Below the pieces are notes generated by a model that saw only the letters and a list, made by a program, of their open reading frames with translations, was not told the DNA's origin and did not search any database. Positions 43,000-53,352 of a stretch of 64,000 bases of DNA are shown piece by piece; position 1 is the first letter of the stretch, and each line of letters starts with the position of its first letter. The translations under genes were made by a program, and so were the position numbers. Location: the NCBI GenBank assembly GCA_024234575.1, contig JACKOB010000004.1, forward strand, positions 620,001 through 684,000. Direction: 5' to 3'. This DNA comes from Hahellaceae bacterium (GTDB lineage Bacteria > Pseudomonadota > Gammaproteobacteria > Pseudomonadales > Oleiphilaceae).

Positions 43000-45735
43000 T
43001 TACAGCAGTTCAAGCTTTCTGGATCTTGCAAGTGCTTCCGTTCGGCTTTTTACGTCCAGCTTGCCATAGATGTTGCGGATATGTGCTTTCACTGTTGCTG
43101 GTGCAAGGAAAAGTTTTGAAGCAATCTCTTTATTGGCCAGTCCAGAATCAATCAGTTTTAAAACTTCTATCTCACGGCTACTGAGTGGTTCGGCCAGTGT
43201 TTCTTTGTTGCTATCTGGCGGCGTAATTTTACTTGCTGAACCGGTTTTTAACGGTGTTGATGTTGCACTGCTTTGGATGTTAAGGATACCCGCAACTTCT
43301 GTCATAAAGCGGCTGCCGATATTGGCGTTTAAACAGCTTTTCACAATTTCGCTGATAGGCCCAATTTCATCGGCAAATAGAGCAATAAAACCATTTACGC
43401 TGGCTAACTGGAGGGCCTGTTCCATTATTTTAATACTTTGTGTTTTATCATCCGCACTGTGATGTGCCCATGAATTTAATATCAGCAGTTCAATGAGATT
43501 CTTGGTGTGATTATTCTCGCGAATGTCAGACTCTAAAGCAGTTAATCTCTGCAATGCCTCTGCGGGATTGTCTAAAACTAGAAGAATTCGCGCCAGGCTT
43601 AGCTCGTGTTGCTCACGATTTAACGGGTTTAAATAATGCTGTCCGACATTCTTGTTCTGTTCATACCATCGTTTGGCTGCCTCAATGTTACCCATTGCCA
43701 AATGACATTTTGCACGCACTGCCATTAGTACGGGGGGTTCAAAAACAACGCTGTTTTTCTTTTGTTCATAAACGTTGTGGGCATCTTCAAGGTAAGTCAC
43801 CGCATCTGAGTACTCCCCTTTGCGCATAGCAAGTTGAGCCCTAACGTATTGAATAATGATATGTTGCCCAGGCTCTGTTCCATTTTCAAGGTGTTCGAGC
43901 AACGGTGCTAAATAGCTCCAGGCAATTGTCGGTTCATTTTTCTCGCGATAAACCTCGCATAGAGCGCTGTTTTGCCAGCAGGATATCATTCTGGGCTGGG
44001 TAGGATCATTTAAATAGCCGTCTAGCCAGGACTGCGTTGTAGAACAGTAGTCGATAGCTTTGGTCATATCGCCTTTATGAAACAGTATCCAGCAAAGCAA
44101 ACCGGCACTGGATATGACTGCAGAAGGCTTCTTTTCATATTTACCATACTCGATTGCTGAAGAGAGTGCCCCATCGGCTCCAGCAAGATCGCCTTTGTTG
44201 AAGCAGTCAATTCCAATGCCATAGTATGTTACGGACTTCAATGGCATGTTCGAGTTATCAATATCTTCGAGAACTTTTTGGGTAAGATTTTTAGCCCCCT
44301 CACTATCACTTTGTGCTCGGGCGAGATAACTTCTAATCAGAGAAAGTTCACTATGCAAGGCTAGAGCGCCATCTGCATCTGGATGAGAGTCAGCAACCCG
44401 TTTATCTAGTAAATCTTCTAAATGATTAAGCAGTGGAGGGATGAGGTCAATTCGACTGCTAAAGAAAAATCCCCATATTTTTAACATCTGTAAACGAGGG
44501 GCTTCCGTTATAAACTCTTCTGGCAACAACGCCATCCAGTCAAGCATCGGCAAATGAAAGCCTTCATGAATGAGGGTATTGCCGTGATGCTCAAGTACGC
44601 GTTTAAGCCATTTCCAATCTTTCAGTTGAATTAAGTGATCAACGGCTTCCTGGATATGGTTATGATCTAGCAGCCAATCGGTTGCTCGTCGTTGAAAAGC
44701 GATGACTTTATTGGGCGTTTCGAGCTGTAGTTTGTGAAATAGAGATTCTCTAAACAAGTCGTGAAAGCGAAACCACTGGTGGTTAGTGTCAAGAGGAATA
44801 ACAAACAAGTTAGAATGCTCTAGTTTTTCGAGTAACTCCTGAGAATCCTCCCGCTCAAGCACGTAATTACAGAGCGCACCGTTAAGTCTTAGTAAGCATG
44901 AAGAGGACAGTAAAAAGTTTGTAATATCCTCCGTCTGCTGGTTAAGTATTTCGGTGAGAACATAATCGTTGATGAGTCTGTCGTGGCCGGAATAGGACGA
45001 TAAAGGCTGATGAATGCCAGCGTGTGCATGGGACTCGTTTGAGATGGCGGCCAGCTGCATTGCCGCCACCCAGCCTTCTGTTTTTTCTCTGATCGCTTTG
45101 GCTTCCGACTGGCTGATATTCAAAGACATATAGTCGTTAAAAAACCTGAGACATTCCTCGTCTGAAAACGCTAAATCAGCAGCATAGATTTCATTCAGAT
45201 AGTTCTTTACCCGCCAGCGAGAGAGGGGCAGCACCGGTTCTGTTCGGGATGTGATGGCAATATGTACCGTTGGCGGTAAGTAATCAATCAGATAGACAAA
45301 GTGCCGCATTATGTCAAAATCTGTAATGTGATGAAAATCATCAAGTACTAAAACTATTGGCGGATTTTCAGCGGCGTAGAGGCTTAAATCATTTACTAAG
45401 GATGTGATTGCCCCTTCGAAATGTTCGAAATCAGACTGGCTAAGTAGTTTGTTTGCCTCTGCGCCAAGCTGGCTATCAATGCGAGTAAAAGCACCAATGA
45501 CGTAAAGCCAGAACCTTCTTGGCTCGTTGTCCGAACCATCCAGTGCCAGCCAGGTAAAAGCTGATTTGCTGACGTGTCGCCATTGACTTACCAGCGTGGT
45601 TTTCCCATATCCTGCTGGCGCAATGACCATCGTCAGGCGACGGCCAACACTTTTCTCTATTTGAGAAATGAGTCTTGGTCTTTCGATAGACTTGGGATTA
45701 CTCGCAGGCGCGAAAAACTTTGTTTGTAATAGCAT
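43000..45735 (-). CDS. MalT-like large LuxR-family transcriptional regulator
   Basis: A 911-residue LAL (large ATP-binding LuxR) regulator. The N-terminal STAND-type ATPase has Walker A APAGYGKTTLVSQW (about 39-52) and a Walker-B-like VLVLDDFHH (about 127-135). Helical TPR-like repeats fill about 400-800. The C-terminal LuxR HTH (LSSREIEVLKLIDSGLANKE, then IASKLFLAPATVKAHIRNIY) covers about 840-905. Such proteins bind a small inducer and activate promoters. No catabolic operon is adjacent on the same strand, so the regulon is unknown. The start is ATG 45735. Confidence 0.92.
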   Translation of the reverse strand: MLLQTKFFAPASNPKSIERPRLISQIEKSVGRRLTMVIAPAGYGKTTLVSQWRHVSKSAFTWLALDGSDNEPRRFWLYVIGAFTRIDSQLGAEANKLLSQSDFEHFEGAITSLVNDLSLYAAENPPIVLVLDDFHHITDFDIMRHFVYLIDYLPPTVHIAITSRTEPVLPLSRWRVKNYLNEIYAADLAFSDEECLRFFNDYMSLNISQSEAKAIREKTEGWVAAMQLAAISNESHAHAGIHQPLSSYSGHDRLINDYVLTEILNQQTEDITNFLLSSSCLLRLNGALCNYVLEREDSQELLEKLEHSNLFVIPLDTNHQWFRFHDLFRESLFHKLQLETPNKVIAFQRRATDWLLDHNHIQEAVDHLIQLKDWKWLKRVLEHHGNTLIHEGFHLPMLDWMALLPEEFITEAPRLQMLKIWGFFFSSRIDLIPPLLNHLEDLLDKRVADSHPDADGALALHSELSLIRSYLARAQSDSEGAKNLTQKVLEDIDNSNMPLKSVTYYGIGIDCFNKGDLAGADGALSSAIEYGKYEKKPSAVISSAGLLCWILFHKGDMTKAIDYCSTTQSWLDGYLNDPTQPRMISCWQNSALCEVYREKNEPTIAWSYLAPLLEHLENGTEPGQHIIIQYVRAQLAMRKGEYSDAVTYLEDAHNVYEQKKNSVVFEPPVLMAVRAKCHLAMGNIEAAKRWYEQNKNVGQHYLNPLNREQHELSLARILLVLDNPAEALQRLTALESDIRENNHTKNLIELLILNSWAHHSADDKTQSIKIMEQALQLASVNGFIALFADEIGPISEIVKSCLNANIGSRFMTEVAGILNIQSSATSTPLKTGSASKITPPDSNKETLAEPLSSREIEVLKLIDSGLANKEIASKLFLAPATVKAHIRNIYGKLDVKSRTEALARSRKLELL

Positions 45736-45950
45736 AAGGGATAACTAGGCGGCGCTTTGTAAAAAGTAAACGTAAGTAGGAATTTTGTCGTATCGCCGCT
45801 CAAAGTCAAGAAAAAACGGGGCATTAGTGGGGATAAGCCCCCTAAATTCAAAAAGTTGGTCATGAAAACTAATGTGGATTATCGTCTAATGAGAAAAACA
45901 GCTAACAATTTATCCCGGTAAGTTTAGTGCCGTTCCAATTTAAGCTTGCA

Positions 45951-46733
45951 TTAAAAGAACGCATATTTAAGGCCGATAACAAAAAGAATACTTGCCAGCG
46001 CAGGTTGCATAACCTTCTCGGGTAAATGTTTAGCGAATTTCACGCCCAGCTGGATGGCAGGTAAAGAACCAATCAGTAAGCACCCCAATAATAGAAAGTC
46101 GACATTACCTAAAAACATATGGCCTGCGCCGGCCAGCAAGGTTAAAGGTACGGCATGGGCGATGTCAGTGCCGATTATTTTTACTGATTGTAGTGCAGGA
46201 AATAAAATCAACAGAATGGCTGCACCAAAAGCCCCTGCGCCTACCGAAGATAAGGTAACGCAGAAACCCAAAATTGCTCCCATTGATACTACGATAGCTG
46301 TGGTGTGTTGGTGAATAAAGGTTTGATCTTTAATTAAATTGGTCGACCAAAAGCCTCTTATTTTACTTTTGAACAGCAATACCGCCGATGTCGCTATCAG
46401 CATCACGCCAAGGGTGCTTACCAATATGTGGTTGTAATCAGTCGGGTCAGTAAAAAAAGTTGCTAGCAGCCAGGTAGTTAATAAAGAAGCAGGTATCGAA
46501 CCTGCCGCCAGCTTTGCAACGATATTCCACTCGATTGTTTGTTGCCGGTGGTGCGCAACCACACCGCTGGCCTTGGTAATGGATGCGTAAAGTAAATCTG
46601 TACCTATGGCGATATGTGTTGGATAGCCGAACATCAGCAGTAGCGGAGTCATTAAAGAGCCACCACCGACACCGGTAATGCCAACAGCCAGCCCAACACC
46701 GGCACCGGCCAAAATATATAGCAATATATCCAT
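45951..46733 (-). CDS. TSUP-family permease (TauE/SafE), possible sulfite exporter
   Basis: A 260-residue membrane protein with about eight TM helices of the TauE/SafE (TSUP) family. The N-terminal GVGLAVGITGVGGGSLMTPLL motif (about 13-33) and its second-half counterpart (VTLSSVGAGAFGAAILLIL, about 159-177) are the family repeats. TSUP members export sulfite or organosulfonates; being divergent from cysB, 147 bp away, supports a sulfur role. Substrate remains an inference. Confidence 0.88.
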   Translation of the reverse strand: MDILLYILAGAGVGLAVGITGVGGGSLMTPLLLMFGYPTHIAIGTDLLYASITKASGVVAHHRQQTIEWNIVAKLAAGSIPASLLTTWLLATFFTDPTDYNHILVSTLGVMLIATSAVLLFKSKIRGFWSTNLIKDQTFIHQHTTAIVVSMGAILGFCVTLSSVGAGAFGAAILLILFPALQSVKIIGTDIAHAVPLTLLAGAGHMFLGNVDFLLLGCLLIGSLPAIQLGVKFAKHLPEKVMQPALASILFVIGLKYAFF

Positions 46734-46865
46734 TAAATTGGTCTAAGCTTAGGAAACAAGAAAAAATTACATAACGGTCTTGTAATGCAGTCTTGCCAAT
46801 TTAGCCTGTTTGGGCTATTTCTAAAAAGAATATTTATTTATATTTTTATAACTTTTGGTGTCTAA

Positions 46866-47854
<989 letters not shown>

Positions 47855-47855
<1 letters not shown>

Positions 47856-47896
47856 GGGTTGAAGCTAAGTAGAGGCTGAAGCTCAGCCTCAGCCCC
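47855..47896. terminator. Nested hairpin between convergent cysB and cysH
   Basis: GAGGCTGA (47872-47879) pairs with TCAGCCTC (47883-47890) over a 3-nt loop, and GGGGTTG (47855-47861) with CAGCCCC (47890-47896) outside. A loose T-rich tract follows on the plus strand. It is a likely terminator for cysB, perhaps both genes. Confidence 0.5.
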
Positions 47897-47957
47897 TGGT
47901 TAGACTTATTTTTACTGGTTAACCTGCTGGGGCAGAAACATCTACCAACTGGTTTGG

Positions 47958-48674
47958 TTAATTCTTGTGTAAGCCACATTCTTTTTGCGTGGCTTCCTCC
48001 CACCACCATCTTCCTTCTCGCTCATGCTGCCCTGGTAATACCGGGCGGGTGCAGGGTTCGCAGCCAATACTGATAAAACCTCGTTCATGCAGCTCATTGT
48101 AAGGCGCTTCAGCCATTCTCAAATAATCCCAAACTTCCTTGGAAGTCCAATTGGCCAGTGGATTAAATTTAACCAGTGGCTGACGGTTTGCAGAATTACC
48201 TTCATCCACTTGCACCACAGGTACGCTTGATCGTGTTCCGGGGCTTTGGTCTTTACGCTGCCCGGTTATCCAGGCATCCAGGGTGGCGAGTTTTCCTTTC
48301 AATGGTCTCACTTTTCTAATTTGACAGCATTCAGTGTGGCCATCGTCATAAAAACTAAAAAGGCCTTTTTCTTGGACGAATGCCTGTAGCTCTGGTGCAT
48401 CTGGCGACAATATTTCAATCTGCAGGCCGTAATGTTTACGAACCTTTTCGATAAACCGGTAGGTTTCTGGGTGTAGGCGGCCGGTATCAAGGCTAAAGAT
48501 TTTTACGTTTGGATTAAGCTTGTGCGCCAGCTCAATCAATGCAACATCTTCGGCGCCACTAAAAGAGATGGCGATATTCTCGAAAGACGAAAAAGCCAGC
48601 TTTAGTATTTCTCTGGGAGATTTCTGACTGTACTCAAGATTAAGTTCAACGATGTTTTCAACAAAATTGGTCAT
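47958..48674 (-). CDS. cysH: Assimilatory APS reductase (Fe-S type CysH)
   Basis: CysH reduces activated sulfate to sulfite using thioredoxin. The 238-residue protein has the ATP-pyrophosphatase-like motif [15 protein letters not shown] (about 37-51), and the arginine loop [13 protein letters not shown]. It carries the CC (TECCQIRK) plus CxxC (GCEPCTRP) tetrad that binds a 4Fe-4S cluster, which marks the adenylylsulfate (APS) rather than the PAPS type, as in pseudomonads. The C-terminal ECGLH provides the catalytic Cys. It is convergent with cysB, its expected activator. Confidence 0.95.
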   Translation of the reverse strand: MTNFVENIVELNLEYSQKSPREILKLAFSSFENIAISFSGAEDVALIELAHKLNPNVKIFSLDTGRLHPETYRFIEKVRKHYGLQIEILSPDAPELQAFVQEKGLFSFYDDGHTECCQIRKVRPLKGKLATLDAWITGQRKDQSPGTRSSVPVVQVDEGNSANRQPLVKFNPLANWTSKEVWDYLRMAEAPYNELHERGFISIGCEPCTRPVLPGQHEREGRWWWEEATQKECGLHKN

Positions 48675-48937
48675 AACGTGCCTGAATGTTTTAGGTGTGG
48701 ATAATTGGGCGAAAAGATAACATGCGTTTTATATTCTCATAAAGAATAAGTCAGCATAAATATATAATGTTTTTTCTAATCATCGTATCAGCAATCGAAA
48801 GGCTCGCGTCATAATCTCGCAAAACGAGGGTGAAACCGTTGCTTGCATCAGGCATAATTTCGTCGAATTTCAATTGCTCGTGATTGGATTGATGTAGAAA
48901 ACGAGTATTCAGCAAACTAAAGCATAGGATAATAATT

Positions 48938-49552
48938 GTGGAATTGGCGTGTTTAGACTTGGAAGGGGTATTGATTCCCGAAATTTGGATAGCGTTCGCA
49001 GAAAAAACCGGCATCGAAGAGCTTAAAGCCACGACACGTGATATTCCTGATTATGACGTACTCATGAAACAGCGTTTGGCGATTCTTGATCAGCATGGAT
49101 ACGGTTTGCCAGCCATTCAGGAGGTTATCGGCACACTGAGCCCATTGGAGGGGGCGAAAGAGTTTTTAGATTGGCTGCGTTTGCGCTTTCAGGTTGTTAT
49201 CTTATCTGACACATTTTATGAATTTGCGATGCCTTTAATGGAGAAGCTGGGCTTTCCGGCATTGCTTTGTCATAAACTCGAAGTAAATGAAGAGGGTAGA
49301 ATTACCAATTACCTTTTGCGCCAACGTGATCCCAAGCGTCAATCAGTGCGGGCATTTCAGTTGCTAAATTACCGTGTTATTGCGGCCGGTGACTCTTATA
49401 ACGATACCACGATGTTAGGGCAGGCCGAGAAGGGTATTCTATTTCACGCGCCGCAAAATGTGATAAATGAGTTTCCTCAGTTTCCTGCGGTACATACGTT
49501 TGAAGAATTGAAAAAGGAATTTTTGAAAGCTAGTACGAGAGTTAGCGAGTAA
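48938..49552 (+). CDS. thrH: ThrH: phosphoserine phosphatase / homoserine phosphotransferase
   Basis: ThrH is a HAD-superfamily enzyme that in P. aeruginosa removes phosphate from phosphoserine and can transfer it to homoserine. The 204-residue protein begins ELACLDLEGVLIPEIWIAFA, where Asp7-Leu-Glu is the ThrH form of the HAD DxD motif. LSDTFYEFAMPLMEKLGFP (about 89-107) holds motif II, and AAGDSYNDTTML (about 148-159) the metal-binding motif IV. The start is GTG 48938 with an AGGA site. A thrH-cysH-cysB-pabB grouping also exists in pseudomonads as I remember it. Confidence 0.93.
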   Translation: MELACLDLEGVLIPEIWIAFAEKTGIEELKATTRDIPDYDVLMKQRLAILDQHGYGLPAIQEVIGTLSPLEGAKEFLDWLRLRFQVVILSDTFYEFAMPLMEKLGFPALLCHKLEVNEEGRITNYLLRQRDPKRQSVRAFQLLNYRVIAAGDSYNDTTMLGQAEKGILFHAPQNVINEFPQFPAVHTFEELKKEFLKASTRVSE

Positions 49553-49587
49553 CTTGCAATATTAAAGCAGGTAACTAACATCTCCAG

Positions 49588-49635
49588 AGCCGAGGCGATA
49601 AGAGATTGTCACCAATGGTATTGAATGCCTCGGCT
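49588..49635. other. Inverted repeat at the thrH/pabB convergent junction
   Basis: AGCCGAGGC (49588-49596) pairs perfectly with GCCTCGGCT (49627-49635) over a 30-nt loop, and the right arm overlaps the pabB stop codon. It lacks a clean T-tract. It may be a terminator or a small dispersed repeat. Confidence 0.45.
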
Positions 49636-50908
49636 ACGCTTTAAAGAATTTTTCTTCCAGGCTATCCATAAACATCTTAACTTTTGTTATCGATTCTTCG
49701 TACTCTGCATCTGGGTCTGAATCCGCAACGATACCTCCTCCACCGTGACAGTAAATTTTCTCGCCCGCGGTGTAGAGGGTTCGAATCGCAATGTTAGAAA
49801 GCAATTTATTCTCTGCTGAACAGTAAAACAAAGAGCCACAATATGGGCCACGGGGATAGGGCTCTAAATCTTGTATGATTTCCATGGCTTTAATTTTCGG
49901 CGCTCCCGTTACAGACCCACCAGGAAAACAAGATAAGAGCGCGTCCATTGGCTTAATGTTATCTTTTAAAATACCCGTCACCGTGGACACGAGCTGATGC
50001 ACATTGGTGAACGATTCAATATCAAATAACTTAGCGGTATCTACTGTGCCAGTATGGCAAACGCGACCGAGATCATTTCGTAACAAGTCTACGATCATTA
50101 CGTTCTCTGCTTGATCCTTTTCGCTTGTGGACAACTCTTTTTTTAATGCGTCATCGGCGGCGACAGTTGTGCCCCGTGGTCTGGTGCCTTTAATAGGTTT
50201 GGTAAAAACAGTGCCATCTTCGACAGACAAAAACAGTTCGGGAGAGAAACATAAAATGCTATCTGATCCTAACTGAAGATATGCACAGTAACTGGCATCC
50301 GTTTTTTCACAGAGATGTTTATATGCTAGCCAGGTGTCACCACAAAATGTGCTTTCAAATCTTTGTGTATAGTTAATTTGATAACAATCCCCTTGATTAA
50401 TATGTCTTGATATTTCGTTGACATGATCAAGGTAATTGCTTCGAGATGTGTTGGCGGCAAACTTTGATTTTAGAGAAAACGATGTGTTGCCTGGCGGGTT
50501 ATCCATTAGCTGCATTATCTGTTGCACAAAATTTTGTGAGCAGCATTGGCTAAACAGAATAGTAGGTTGAGGTTGGTTTTTCTCAAAAACAACATGCCAT
50601 GCGTAGTGACCAATAAATCCCTGCTCCGCATCCGGTAAAGCTGCTTTTATCCCTTGTGCCAAATAACCATATTCATAATTGATGACCCCCGCTATTAACT
50701 CTGCATTGTCACGAGGTTGTTGATGGCCTAATAGATTGCAAACTTGTATTTCTGCCGTTGGCAAAGCAGTAAAACAAAAAGGCGCTTGTACGTCATTTTT
50801 GGTATTGCCGAAATAAATAAACCCTCGTGAGGTGGCTAAATTATCTGCCAGATTTCGAGCCTGAGTAAAAGTGATAGCGTGTTTACGATATAAAACAGAT
50901 GCGGGCAT
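49634..50908 (-). CDS. pabB: Aminodeoxychorismate synthase component I
   Basis: PabB converts chorismate and ammonia to 4-amino-4-deoxychorismate in folate synthesis, with a glutaminase partner (PabA) encoded elsewhere. The 424-residue length fits. The chorismate-binding domain occupies about 160-420. PIKGTRPRG (about 230) has the Lys (PIKGT) that distinguishes PabB from TrpE (PIAGT). QINYTQRF, LRNDLGRVC, PGGSVTGAPKIKAMEI and the RGPYCGSLFYCS strand are further signature blocks. It is convergent with thrH. Confidence 0.93.
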   Translation of the reverse strand: MPASVLYRKHAITFTQARNLADNLATSRGFIYFGNTKNDVQAPFCFTALPTAEIQVCNLLGHQQPRDNAELIAGVINYEYGYLAQGIKAALPDAEQGFIGHYAWHVVFEKNQPQPTILFSQCCSQNFVQQIMQLMDNPPGNTSFSLKSKFAANTSRSNYLDHVNEISRHINQGDCYQINYTQRFESTFCGDTWLAYKHLCEKTDASYCAYLQLGSDSILCFSPELFLSVEDGTVFTKPIKGTRPRGTTVAADDALKKELSTSEKDQAENVMIVDLLRNDLGRVCHTGTVDTAKLFDIESFTNVHQLVSTVTGILKDNIKPMDALLSCFPGGSVTGAPKIKAMEIIQDLEPYPRGPYCGSLFYCSAENKLLSNIAIRTLYTAGEKIYCHGGGGIVADSDPDAEYEESITKVKMFMDSLEEKFFKA

Positions 50909-51082
50909 GAATTAATCTTATCCTTAAAAAAGCCTCGGTATTTTACATGACGCTAAAGCTATTCCCTAAAATAAATGCCACACATAATCGTATTACTATC
51001 CTTTAATTTCCTGTGCGTTGGACTTCATTGTAATATAGCGGCACTTAATTTAAGTCACTACTAATAAGAAGAGAGAGTAACT

Positions 51083-51649
51083 ATGAACAAAAATCGTGTA
51101 TTGCAAAAGCAAAATGTAGTTAGCGCTATGGCCTTTGTTGTTTGTGCCTTTATGGGGCTGGCAACAACATCTCATTCTGTATTTGCCGCAGAAAAAGCAA
51201 ACACCAAAGAAGAGCAAACTAACATTGATTACATGTTTGCCAGTATTGCTCAAAAAGTCGCGTTGCTACTTAAAGAGAACCCCAAGTTTTTGCCTTTTGG
51301 TGCGGGAATGGATGCAACGGGTAAGGTGCAGTATATCTGGTTAGATAAAAAACAGCCGTACACTCCTGAGGGGGCTATGTTGCTGGTAAGAAACGCATTG
51401 ATAGGAAATGCCGAGGCCGGAAGGTTGATCGGGGTGTCGACTATTTACCGCTATGGTCGTGAAGATGCTTCAGGCAAAATAAAAGAGCAAGTCAATATAG
51501 AGCTTGAGTACGCAAATGGTTATGCCGTTGTACGAGCCGTCGAAATTGTAGATAAAAATGGTGAGCTAACCGTAGGCAAAGCCGGGCAGCAGCCCATGCA
51601 GGCGAAAATATTTACGCCAAGTGTTGTCGAAGCGCTGCAAAAGAAGTGA
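51083..51649 (+). CDS. Secreted protein of unknown function
   Basis: A 188-residue protein with an N-terminal signal peptide (about 1-36, ending Val-Phe-Ala-Ala, with a fairly long n-region). The mature part has a helix (about 45-65), then alternating strands (about 75-165) and no catalytic motif I recognise. The ribosome site is strong (AAGAAGAGAGAG). It lies upstream of the FilA-like genes, on the same strand, with a 201-bp gap and no clear terminator; co-regulation is possible but unproven. Confidence 0.7.
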   Translation: MNKNRVLQKQNVVSAMAFVVCAFMGLATTSHSVFAAEKANTKEEQTNIDYMFASIAQKVALLLKENPKFLPFGAGMDATGKVQYIWLDKKQPYTPEGAMLLVRNALIGNAEAGRLIGVSTIYRYGREDASGKIKEQVNIELEYANGYAVVRAVEIVDKNGELTVGKAGQQPMQAKIFTPSVVEALQKK

Positions 51650-51781
51650 TTTATTGGCCTTATTGAGGGGTTTTGTGTGAAAGGGTTAACGTTTATTTCG
51701 AAATGTAGCCAAGGGTGAATAAATTGTGAACCTTGTCTCGGAATTAAAACGCAAGATACCTAGAATGATCATCAGCCGGGA

Positions 51782-51850
51782 AGAAAAACAAAACTCGGTA
51801 AACAAGACAAAACAAACTAAAAAAACAAAAGTTCTTTAAGGAGAATGAAT
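51782..51850 (+). promoter_or_regulatory. A/C-rich unstructured leader of the FilA-like gene 1
   Basis: About 55 bp almost entirely of A and C with few G/T (51782-51836) precede an AAGGAGA site (51838-51844). The ATG at 51845 abuts the site; ATG 51851 is well spaced. Unstructured leaders of this kind are common on highly translated messages. Confidence 0.5.
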
Positions 51851-52912
51851 ATGAAAGGCCTGAATAAAATCGCATTAGTTGCTGCAATCGCAGCTGCATC
51901 TACCGCTCAAGCTGAGTTGGTAGCAATGGATGACGCAGCAATGGGCGTTACTACTGGTCAAGCTGGTTTGACAATCGACATCAACGCAGTGAACATCGAT
52001 ATCGGTGAAATCCAGTACAAAGATAAAGGTTCTATCTTCATCAACCAGATGAAATTAGGCGGTGCTGGCCTGGTTGAGTTTGCTGCGTTCAACGCTAAAA
52101 CTGGTGGTGATATGACTGCTTTCTTGGGGTCAGGTCTTCGGAATCACAACTTTGCTCTTGACAACCTGTCTATCAAAATCGATGTAGCTGGTGCAGACAA
52201 CTCAGACATCTCTTGGGGTCTGAACAAGGTTTCTAACGCTGCAGTATTGGCTACTATCGACGGTAACTATGTAGATGCAACTGGCGCAACTGTTGCTGTT
52301 ACTGGTTCTAACCTGGGTGACTACTCTGACGCAATGACTGTTGATCCACTAATCAACGACGGTGACTTGGTTATCGGTTTGGATGCACAAGATCAAGCTA
52401 CTGCAGTTGACTTTGGTATGATCATCGGTCAGGTAGCGTTGGGCGAGCAAGCTGAAGGCGTTCAAGCTGACGGTTCTTACGGTGCACGTTCTACTGGTAC
52501 TGTGTTGATGGCTAGGACTGCTCTGGGTGGTGGTATTGGGCCAGTTGATATCGTAATCGACGGCAACAACGGCGGCATGAACATCAATGCTTACTTCAAA
52601 CTGAAAGGCTCTATCGAGATGCCATTCATGGCTACCAAGTTCGGTTTCGCATTGCATAACAAGCGTGGTGCTGACCGTTTAGTTGCTGAAGTTCTTACTG
52701 ATACTAGCGCAACTTACGAGTTGAGCGGAGCTCACTTCCAAGGTTTGGTTGAAGCTGATGCTGACACCGCGAAAGGTCTGCACTTCGTAGTTCAGGACTT
52801 CTCTGGTGACATGGATATCACTGGTATCAAATTCGGTTCTGCTCCTTCAATCGGTGACCTGTACATCACTGATCTGAAAGTAACTGCAGACATGAACATC
52901 TACGGTCACTAA
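51851..52912 (+). CDS. FilA-like surface protein 1, strongly codon-optimised
   Basis: A 353-residue exported protein with a signal peptide (about 1-21, ending Ala-Gln-Ala). The mature N-terminus (LVAMDDAAMGVTTGQAGLTI) matches the FilA-like/DUF6160 family, linked in Acinetobacter to a putative pilus-like filament. Gly/Asp-rich beta-strands dominate the rest. The last residues (SIGDLYITDLKVTADMNIYGH) match the paralogue at 53353. Codons are highly biased (Asn AAC, Ile ATC, Asp GAC, Gly GGT), unlike the paralogue, which suggests very high expression. A UUCG hairpin terminator follows. ATG 51851 is preferred over 51845 from ribosome-site spacing. Confidence 0.8.
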   Translation: MKGLNKIALVAAIAAASTAQAELVAMDDAAMGVTTGQAGLTIDINAVNIDIGEIQYKDKGSIFINQMKLGGAGLVEFAAFNAKTGGDMTAFLGSGLRNHNFALDNLSIKIDVAGADNSDISWGLNKVSNAAVLATIDGNYVDATGATVAVTGSNLGDYSDAMTVDPLINDGDLVIGLDAQDQATAVDFGMIIGQVALGEQAEGVQADGSYGARSTGTVLMARTALGGGIGPVDIVIDGNNGGMNINAYFKLKGSIEMPFMATKFGFALHNKRGADRLVAEVLTDTSATYELSGAHFQGLVEADADTAKGLHFVVQDFSGDMDITGIKFGSAPSIGDLYITDLKVTADMNIYGH

Positions 52913-53352
52913 GAACGTAAAAACGAGCAGTTAGCGTTGAAAAGCCACCTTCGGGTGGCTTTTTTCGTTATAAGGATTTGCTTTTACAATCTGGGGTTTC
53001 AATTGTTCAGGGTTGCCAGGGCGATTGCTTTCGAGATTTTATAACACAATAAAGTAAGCGTTAGACTTTCCTTTCTCATGGTTGTTCGCAAAAAATAATT
53101 TCTTATATTTTCTTCCGCAATATTTGCCCAATATATTAATACCCCTACATGCAGTTACCAGTTCGTTGCAATCATAAAAAGATTAGAAAATATGATTGGT
53201 ATAATTGCGAGCACAGATAAATCACAAATTTTTGAATCAATTATATTTTAAGTGAGCATGTGTTTTGTTTTGTTAAATTGAGATGTAATTCCTAAATAAA
53301 AATGACCTCTGTGTTAAGTTATGTAAGCCTATAATAATAATGGAGACACAAA
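52913..53352. other. 440-bp AT-rich intergenic region between FilA-like paralogues
   Basis: After the terminator at 52941-52965 the stretch 53040-53340 is clearly AT-rich, with no gene-like frame on either strand. TATAAT at 53330 lies too close to the next ATG to serve as a usual -10 with a full leader. Confidence 0.5.
52941..52965 (+). terminator. Intrinsic terminator with UUCG loop
   Basis: AAAGCCACC (52941-52949) pairs perfectly with GGTGGCTTT (52954-52962) over a TTCG tetraloop, followed by T. Confidence 0.92.

Noticed and set aside
48751..49032. 93-residue minus-strand frame overlapping the start of thrH
   Set aside because: Mostly intergenic and antisense to thrH; no coding signals.
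53330..53335. TATAAT before FilA-like gene 2
   Set aside because: It would leave a leader of about 10 nt that barely includes the ribosome site, and no -35 is present at normal spacing.
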